Assembly: GCA_005888955.1 (NCBI GenBank)
Contig: VBCS01000404.1
Span: 1-6,729 of the forward strand
From: Betaproteobacteria bacterium
GTDB lineage: Bacteria; Pseudomonadota; Gammaproteobacteria; Burkholderiales; Casimicrobiaceae
Reading direction: 5' to 3'
DNA: 6,729 bases
The translations under genes were made by a program, and so were the position numbers. Below the pieces are notes generated by a model, which was not told the DNA's origin, did not search any database, and saw nothing but the letters and a program-made list of their open reading frames with translations. Every line of letters starts with the position of its first letter. Position 1 is the stretch's first letter. Positions 5,911 to 6,729 of this stretch are shown piece after piece.

Positions 5911-6729
5911 TCAACGGCTCTTTTTGGCTTTGGCCGGCACCCGGATTGCGTCGATGAACGCCGCGAGTGCCGGGGATACCTGGCGCCGCCCCGGGTAATA
6001 GAGAAAGAAGCCGGGAAACGGCGGGCACCAATCCTCGAGCACTCTCGCGAGCGCCCCAGCCTTGAGCAGGGACGCAACTTGGTCCTCGATCACGTACGCG
6101 AGGCCCACACCGGCCAACGCGGCGTTGATGACCATGTCCTCGTCATCGAACACGAGCGGCCCGTCGACGCCCACCTCCATTTTGTGGTGGCGCTGCTCGA
6201 ATTCCCACTTGTAGATCGTGCCCGCTGTCGGCATTCTGAAGTTGATGCCGCGGTGCTTGCGAAGGTCGTGCGGTGTTGCCGGTGCTGGATGCGTCGCGAA
6301 GTACTGCGGAGTTCCGACGACGGCCATACGAAGGGGGCCCGTCACCGGGACGGCGACCACGTCCTTCTCGAGAGACTCGCCAAGGCGAATGCCGGCATCG
6401 AACCGCTGCGCGACGATGTTCGTCAAAGCAGGATCGATGAGGGTTTCGACGACGATCTCAGGATAGCTCTGGGTGAACCGGGGCAGGACGGGCGCTATCA
6501 CCATTCGAGCGGCAGTTCGGGATGCGGTAATCCGGACGTGTCCCGAGGGCCGGTCGAGCAAACGCCCCAGATCCTCGACCGCGTTGGAAATCTCGTCGAT
6601 CGCCGGGGCAAGACGCGCCAGCAACCGCTCGCCGTCCTCCGTCGTCGAGACGCTTCGCGTGCTGCGGGCCAGCAGTTGGATGCGCAGCCGTTCCTCGAGG
6701 CGGCGCATCGTGTGGCTCAGCGCCGACGG
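5911..6729 (-). CDS. LysR-family transcriptional regulator, N-terminus cut by the window edge
   Basis: 272 codons are visible. The frame is open to the last base, so the ATG at 6706-6708 is an internal methionine and not the start. The first visible residues, PSALSHTMRRLEERLRIQLL, are the recognition helix and following helix of the LysR winged helix-turn-helix; about 30 residues of the DNA-binding domain are missing. RSTRSVSTTEDGE is the wing, then comes a linker helix (about 30-60), then SGHVRITAS (62-70), which opens the effector-binding domain. That domain contains PVLPRFTQSYPEIVVE, the FDAGIRLGESLEKDVVAVPV block, and GVGLAYVIEDQVA near the end, as in the CrgA-like subgroup. LysR proteins usually act as effector-dependent activators of neighbouring, often divergent, genes, so the likely target lies beyond base 6729. 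Nothing ties it to the nag or transport genes here. Confidence 0.92.
   Translation of the reverse strand, partial: PSALSHTMRRLEERLRIQLLARSTRSVSTTEDGERLLARLAPAIDEISNAVEDLGRLLDRPSGHVRITASRTAARMVIAPVLPRFTQSYPEIVVETLIDPALTNIVAQRFDAGIRLGESLEKDVVAVPVTGPLRMAVVGTPQYFATHPAPATPHDLRKHRGINFRMPTAGTIYKWEFEQRHHKMEVGVDGPLVFDDEDMVINAALAGVGLAYVIEDQVASLLKAGALARVLEDWCPPFPGFFLYYPGRRQVSPALAAFIDAIRVPAKAKKSR

Noticed and set aside
5902..5925. Hairpin CGTTG/CAACG followed by TTTTT as a terminator
   Set aside because: The T-tract follows the hairpin only on the plus strand, where no gene ends; the flanking genes are on the minus strand, and the stem is only 5 bp and overlaps the LysR stop.

Overview
The window is GC-rich (roughly two thirds G+C by eye), densely coding, and reads like a chromosomal segment of a proteobacterium. 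A doublet of REP-type hairpins at 2832-2910 has a form common in beta- and some gammaproteobacteria, so a Burkholderiales-like host is my best guess. No marker gene settles the taxonomy.

Layout. (1) 1-1422, minus strand: an amino-sugar operon. A BadF/BadG-type N-acetylglucosamine (or glucosamine) kinase comes first, followed with an 11-nt overlap by the N-terminal part of nagA (N-acetylglucosamine-6-phosphate deacetylase), which runs off the left edge. (2) 1423-1737: a divergent intergenic region. It holds a palindromic operator-like site set exactly between a -35 and a -10 candidate for the kinase promoter. (3) 1738-5144, plus strand: an Fbp/AfuA-type periplasmic binding protein and a double-domain (fused) ABC permease, separated by the REP-like element. 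No ATPase gene follows. (4) 5184-5822, minus strand: a GNAT-fold acetyltransferase, convergent with the permease. (5) 5911-6729, minus strand: a LysR-type regulator lacking its first ~30 residues because the window ends.

How the genes may work together. The kinase and NagA form two successive steps: GlcNAc to GlcNAc-6-P, then to GlcN-6-P plus acetate. The divergent transporter is usually annotated as ferric-iron uptake. Its binding protein lacks the adjacent tyrosine pair of classical ferric-binding proteins and looks more like AfuA, whose characterised member binds hexose phosphates. Import of a sugar or amino-sugar phosphate feeding the nag genes is therefore a reasonable but unproven idea. 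The GNAT and LysR genes show no clear link to this pathway.

No tRNA, rRNA, CRISPR array, insertion sequence or prophage gene was seen. I do not see a clearly novel system. The points most worth checking are the transporter's substrate, the operator and the REP element inside the transporter unit.
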